This document shows positions 59,525 to 64,000 of a stretch of DNA of 64,000 nt, in pieces (position 1 is the first letter of the stretch; each line of letters begins with the position of its first letter). The stretch is taken from the NCBI GenBank assembly GCA_032164295.1, contig JAJHTX010000002.1, positions 4,216,001 to 4,280,000 of the forward strand. The letters run 5' to 3'. The translations under genes were made by a program, and so were the position numbers. Below the pieces are notes generated by a model. That model was not told the origin of the DNA, made no database searches, and saw nothing but the letters and a program-made list of their open reading frames with translations. The DNA is from Inonotus obliquus. Lineage: Eukaryota; Basidiomycota; Agaricomycetes; Hymenochaetales; Hymenochaetaceae.

Positions 59525-61599
59525 ATGGACACGCTTCCCGTCCTCCTCCCTGCTTCAGCACTTCCACGTATATCAACAACCGATTGGAGGCCAACCAGAC
59601 ATACTGAACCTCCTCAACCACCTCCAACAGATGAGCAACGAGCAGAAATAGCTCTTGCAGCAGCTCGACAGCTGTTAGATGGGAAGGCATTGAAGAAAAC
59701 GCGTCCTAGGAGGACGGTTGATTATGGAGGGGCCATGGGACGATGGATACTAGTGCGTAGAGATTTCTTGATACCGCTTAAAGGTGGTGACCGCAGGTTG
59801 GAGTAGAATAGACGGTGCCGACCTAACCCACGATATGTGCCATACATTCGGCCCGCTCCGCCATTCATAATCGACGTACGTCCATCTTGCTTAATTCTGA
59901 AGAATGATACTGAGGAGCGTGCGTGGTAGCTCTTACCTCCCGCCGCATACTCCTCCAATCCTTCAACGTCTCTCACAACTACGTTCATCCACACGTCTAC
60001 GAACAAAATCAGGTGTCCGGTAAACTGTGTATCGTGGACACCTGAAGGACGTCGAGTGCTCACAGGTAGCACGTCTGGAGAATTCACGCTTTGGAATGGA
60101 CTAACGTTCAACTTCGAGACAATTCTTCAAGCTCATGACAGTGCTGTCCGTGCCCTGTCCTTTTCACGTGCCGGAGCCTACCTTGCGAGTGCAGACCAGA
60201 CTGGTATCATCAAGTATTTCCAACCGAACATGAACAACTTGACAGCATGGCAAGGGCACCGAGAGGCCATTCGAGAGATTACCTTCTCTCCAGATGATGC
60301 CCGGTTCGCGACAGCTAGTGATGATTCCACAGTGAGAATATGGGATTTCGAAGAACAGAAGGAAGAGAGAGTTTTGTCTGGTCCGCATCCTTTTCCTTTT
60401 CAACTCAATCGAGCCGGTTATTAATCGGACTGGATATTGTAGGACATGGATGGGATGTCCGATGCGTTCAGTGGCACCCAACGAAAGGTCTACTCGTTTC
60501 TGGCAGCAAAGACAATCTCGTCAAGTTCTGGGATCCTCGATCCGGAACATGCCTTTCGACCCTGTTAGTCACCGTTTAAACCACCACGATTTTCCGGTTT
60601 TTGATTTTCCATCCATGACAGACATCAACACAAGAACACTATCCAAGCTGTGGCTTGGTCACCCAGCGGTGATACAGTCGCGACGGGTTCTCGAGATCAA
60701 ACGATTCGTCTGTTTGATATTCGTGCCATGAAGGAGTCGCGAATTCTTAAAGGTCATAAGAAGGAGGTTTGCTGTAAGCTGTCCACGCTATTACAAAGTA
60801 TATGATTGAGATTGCTAAAATTACTCCAGCGTTGGCATGGCATCCGATTCATCCACTACTGGTTTCTGGTGGCTCGGAAGGCTCTATTCTCTACTGGGAT
60901 ATCAACTCAACCGACTCCTACATCTCAACCTATTCCGACTCTCAGTCATATTCCTCTTCTTCTTCCAAGACGTCCGCCGCGTCTCATATCCCAGACGGAC
61001 CTCGAGCCACACTCTCTCAAGCACACGATAGTAATGTTTGGTCAATGGCTTTCCACCCATTAGGCCATATCCTTGTCAGTGCTTCAAACGACCATACAAC
61101 ACGTTTCTGGGCACGTTCCCGACCCGGGGATGCAGGCTCGACGTTCACGGGTGGGGGACTCCGACCACCAGAAGGAGCGGAGGAGGACGAGGATGCGGAG
61201 GAGGAAGGTGATAGTATGGCCGTCCCGGGTCTGGGGGGAGCTTGGTGGGGTAAAGATGAAGACGGTCAGACGAATTTACCTGGACTTTCTGCTGCCGCTA
61301 CGGCTGCGTTGAACTCTGGACCTGGAATGGCTGGTGATGACGGAATTCCCGGAATTCCTGGCCTTGGACGTGCTACTACATCAGTTCGCCAGGAGGAAGC
61401 ACGTTCAACTCCCCCTCAGGGATCGTTCTTGGGGCAGGAGGATAGTACGTATGCGAATCATTCTGGAGAGTGGGGTGGTGGGAGTAATAGTCAGGGTGGG
61501 CAGGGTTATGGAGGATATCGTGATCGAACGTATGGGAGTAGAGGTAGATCTGCTGGGAGAGGGAATCGGTACGGCCCTAGGCGAGGAGGTCAATATTGA
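59525..61599 (+). CDS. PFS2: Polyadenylation factor Pfs2/WDR33, WD40 protein
   Basis: Scaffold subunit of the cleavage and polyadenylation factor that recognises pre-mRNA 3' ends in the nucleus. ATG 59525 sits in a CACCATGG context. Motifs before the propeller are [12 protein letters not shown] joined to [21 protein letters not shown] repeats include [79 protein letters not shown] and [16 protein letters not shown]. Six or more exons; one intron acceptor near 60632 restores [12 protein letters not shown]. The C-terminus is Gly/Asp-rich and then an Arg/Gly tail ([19 protein letters not shown]), as in metazoan WDR33-like proteins. Confidence 0.94.
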
Positions 61600-62021
61600 T
61601 ATTCTCTTGTTAATTATGGTCCGTGTCGACTTGCGCAGAGTAGGCTTCTGGTTATATATTCCATAGCTGCATTAGTTCGATTGGGAAGTATACTGTAATG
61701 GTCCAACACAGTGCGTAGGAGTCGTGGTTATTGCCGTAGACAACGAATTTCTGGACGTTGCTCTAGCGTGCAGATGTCACTGGTCTGCTTCAACCTTCAC
61801 GCATAGTCGTCATGCTTATGCCCATGGTGGTGGTGCTCCCGTTGGGGTGGATTCGCACTTCCCGAGTGAACCGGCCCGTGAACATATTTGTACTGATTTA
61901 TATCCGAGCAACAAATACATCATTGGACTACGCTACGTGCTTAACTCTTTTACGATCGTCGAATTTGCGTTCGCCGCGGTGCGATCGCAGATCTGTGTCA
62001 TTTTCAACTATCAAGAGATAC
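61600..62021. other. Intergenic between convergent gene ends
   Basis: 422 bases between the PFS2 stop and the stop of the minus-strand decarboxylase-like gene. Frames here (61724-62128) are accidental and overlap the real minus-strand gene. No element seen. Confidence 0.45.
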
Positions 62022-62938
62022 TCAAGTCTCGTCCTTCAGTTCTGGCACGCCATCGCGCCAGTTCACACCGCATGCGCTTGCGACCTGTATTGCAATCTCA
62101 CGAACGACATTTATTTCCCCGTCACTAGCCCCTGCACGTCGAGCATTCGCGAGATGCCATTTGGTCTGTTGTGGTGTATCCATCGTGATAAGTGCTGCGA
62201 CGAGAACAAAAGACGTCTCGCGCTGTGCGAGAATCTTTTGAGCTCCGAAAACGTATCCGCATCCGATCGCTCTGGCAAACCAACCTGTAATACAATACGT
62301 TCAAGAGAAAGCTTGTAGTGAAATTACGAGCGGTGTACGAACCCATGTCAGGATGGACTGAGGTAAAGAGAGACATGATGGCTTCGGTTTTATCGCCGTG
62401 CAAGGCTGCGAAGAACTCATCCCCGCGAGCGAGCATGTCAGTGAATTTGTCAGTGCCCAATTCACTTCAATGGCGCCATCAGCTTCTCCTAATACAGATA
62501 TTCGAAAATGCTGATTAACAACTTACCGGACGAGCGTCGTGTCTCTCAACTCGGAGGGTGTGACTTCGTACAGGGCGATCAATGCCGATATCGCCTGTGC
62601 TATTCCATCCATTACTTGCACTGAGTTGATAAGGAGCACTAACGTACCCTCGAATATCCACTGAACAAGCCGGCCTTAAATAACGCCTCTCTCATTCTCA
62701 CTACGACACGGCGCTTGTCATCTTCCGACGCAGAAAGAGCCGTAAGCACCGCGATCACAAACTTGAAAACACAAGCCACTTCTTCAGGTCGATTACCTGC
62801 ACTGAATGCAACAGCTGTGACGAGATACCACGGGTTATCTATTTCTCGACTGATCGAATGAGATTGATCTTTCGACGAAGCTGAGAGATAGAGATCCTTG
62901 AGACGTGAGAGAAAGTCACTTGTAGCGATCTCAGCCAT
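62022..62938 (-). CDS. Carboxymuconolactone-decarboxylase-like (AhpD-fold) protein
   Basis: Member of the CMD/AhpD-fold family common in fungi, often mitochondrial or peroxisomal. ATG 62938 gives MAEIATSDFLSRLKDLYLSA, then NPWYLVTAVAFSAGNRPEEV. After an uncertain first intron near 62640-62660 come VMDGIAQAISALIALYEV and ELGTDKFTDMLARGDEFFAA, then across another intron WFARAIGCGYVFGAQKILAQ and REIAIQVASACGVNWRDGVP. The stop is at 62022-62024. The AhpD Cys-X2-Cys redox motif is absent, so peroxidase-partner activity is unlikely. The reaction is unknown. Confidence 0.8.
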
Positions 62939-63885
62939 TGTGAATCCTGGTCAGAAACTTCCAGTCCTCTCTTGGGAGACGCGCAAGAAAAAGCAAAGAG
63001 CGGCGACACCATTGCACTGCTGATTCCATACTCCCTGTGTGAGAAACAGATGATATGAGGCAGAGGAAGGATCCGGAAATAGAGACGCCCACATCACATG
63101 TCCAGAGGTATAAGCTGTAATGGATCCTAATCCTGTTCCTATTACGAAAGGTTAAGTATGCCTGATTCTTGAGATCGATATTTGATGACTCGATTTCTCC
63201 AAAGTTGGCGTAGATGATGAATCAGCCAGTATGGCACGAGCGCGTTGAGTTCTCCTTCTTGCGTTGTAACGCGGCATCCCATTTACGCCTTGCTATGTAC
63301 TTGTCCGAGTACTGAAGAAACGAGAATCCCGAAGGCGGTCCTTCTTCGACAATCGACTCGTCACATCGTTACCCGTAGCGAAGCATACACTTCTGGTGAA
63401 TACTAGAGAACAACCACGGTCGGTGTGGATGTGCGGAGGGGGCACCTCTTCACCTTTCGTGTATGCCCCATTAATGTGGTGTTAAACTTAGAACTTCTCT
63501 CCAAAGATGGCAACATATTCTTCTCTTATTACTTTAAAGCGGTAGGGAGGAGGATAGAGACGCTGTGGTGAGAAGTCGGACCCTCAAGAGGCGAAATAAA
63601 CTCCTTGGCCACTTGGATGGATTACTGAAGAGAATGCATGTGATTGGATGGAGGGAGGAATGTCGCATGATTACATAATTGACACGCTGTCTGAATATTT
63701 TCTGAATTGTTTTTCTTTTTGAACCGAATCCACCCGGGGACGTTGCTCTTGGGTGTCTCCTCGTCCTCAACGCCATCCTCTCTCCGTTCCGCCTCTCCCG
63801 CTCCGCCAGTATTTAATCTTTGCTCGTCTGCTATTCTCCTTTCCACTCTTTCTGCCTTTTCTGGTGGTCAGTTTAGTCTACTGGC
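62939..63885. other. Intergenic, divergent promoter region
   Basis: 947 bases between the starts of two divergent genes. Short frames at 63534-63846 (minus) have no recognisable content. The last 200 bases before ATG 63886 are pyrimidine-rich (CTCC/TCTC words), typical of fungal core promoters and leaders. Confidence 0.45.
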
Positions 63886-64000
63886 ATGGGTGCATCGTCC
63901 CCCTCTGAAGAGCTGGAGTACCTCAAATCTCTCGTAAATCAGCTCAATGAGAAGATAAAATCCCTTGAGCAAAAGGCTGCCAAGGCAGTCTCGCCTACAC
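63886..64000 (+). CDS. N-terminal fragment of a coiled-coil protein (partial)
   Basis: ATG 63886 opens a frame that runs off the right edge after 38 codons. It begins MGASSPSEELEYLKSLVNQL and continues with a Lys/Glu/Ala heptad-like pattern, so the N-terminus is probably an amphipathic or coiled-coil helix. The family cannot be told from this fragment. Confidence 0.6.
   Translation, partial: MGASSPSEELEYLKSLVNQLNEKIKSLEQKAAKAVSPT

Noticed and set aside
1..64000. tRNA, rRNA, CRISPR or virus-derived sequence
   Set aside because: No cloverleaf-like tRNA gene, rRNA segment, spaced repeat array or viral gene was recognised by eye. tRNAscan and Rfam searches would settle RNA genes.

Overview
This is nuclear DNA of a filamentous fungus, almost certainly a basidiomycete and probably an agaricomycete. 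The genes are dense, lie on both strands, and are cut by many introns of about 45-65 nt with GTRNGT donors and short CTRAY branch sites. The fungus-specific elongation factor eEF3 is present, as are an intersectin-type endocytic scaffold and a ThiD-TenA fusion. No plasmid, phage, CRISPR array, rRNA or complete transposon was seen. Gene models below were spliced by hand from reading frames and splice signals; exon borders are given where they close in frame.

Layout. 0-5.4 kb: a partial gene tail, RNA polymerase I subunit A34.5 (-), mitochondrial ribosomal protein mS33 (-) and, divergent from it, the mitochondrial RNA helicase SUV3 (+). 5.9-13.2 kb: NatC subunit NAA35/MAK10 (-), divergent mitochondrial tryptophanyl-tRNA synthetase (+), and THI20 (+). 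13.3-20 kb: endonuclease III NTH1 (-), a poorly coding interval with a 19-nt C run, an unrecognised Gly/Arg-repeat gene (+), and glutamate 5-kinase PRO1 (+). 20.3-35.4 kb: eEF3 (-), V-ATPase subunit a (-), a small TATA-preceded ORF (+), and a very large intersectin-like gene (-). 35.6-42 kb: a TIP/ITFG1-like FG-GAP membrane protein (-), divergent zinc alcohol dehydrogenase (+), and a spartin/senescence-domain protein (+).

42-46.6 kb is the least conventional part. It holds two small paralogous genes, each with a six-cysteine Zn(II)2Cys6-like motif, an intron at exactly the same place inside the motif, and a TATA box about 50 nt before the ATG. They flank 2.2 kb with no recognisable gene. They are the best candidates here for something undescribed.

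47-64 kb: an NAD(P)-binding reductase-like protein (-), a single-pass membrane protein (-), a thaumatin-like protein (-), two unrecognised proteins (+), an Ariadne-type RBR ubiquitin ligase (+), complex I 51-kDa subunit (+), the polyadenylation factor PFS2 (+), a carboxymuconolactone-decarboxylase-like protein (-), and the start of a coiled-coil protein (+). Most genes are housekeeping and do not form a pathway cluster. Several act in mitochondria (mS33, SUV3, mitochondrial WARS, NDUFV1, possibly NTH1), and two of these share short divergent promoters.
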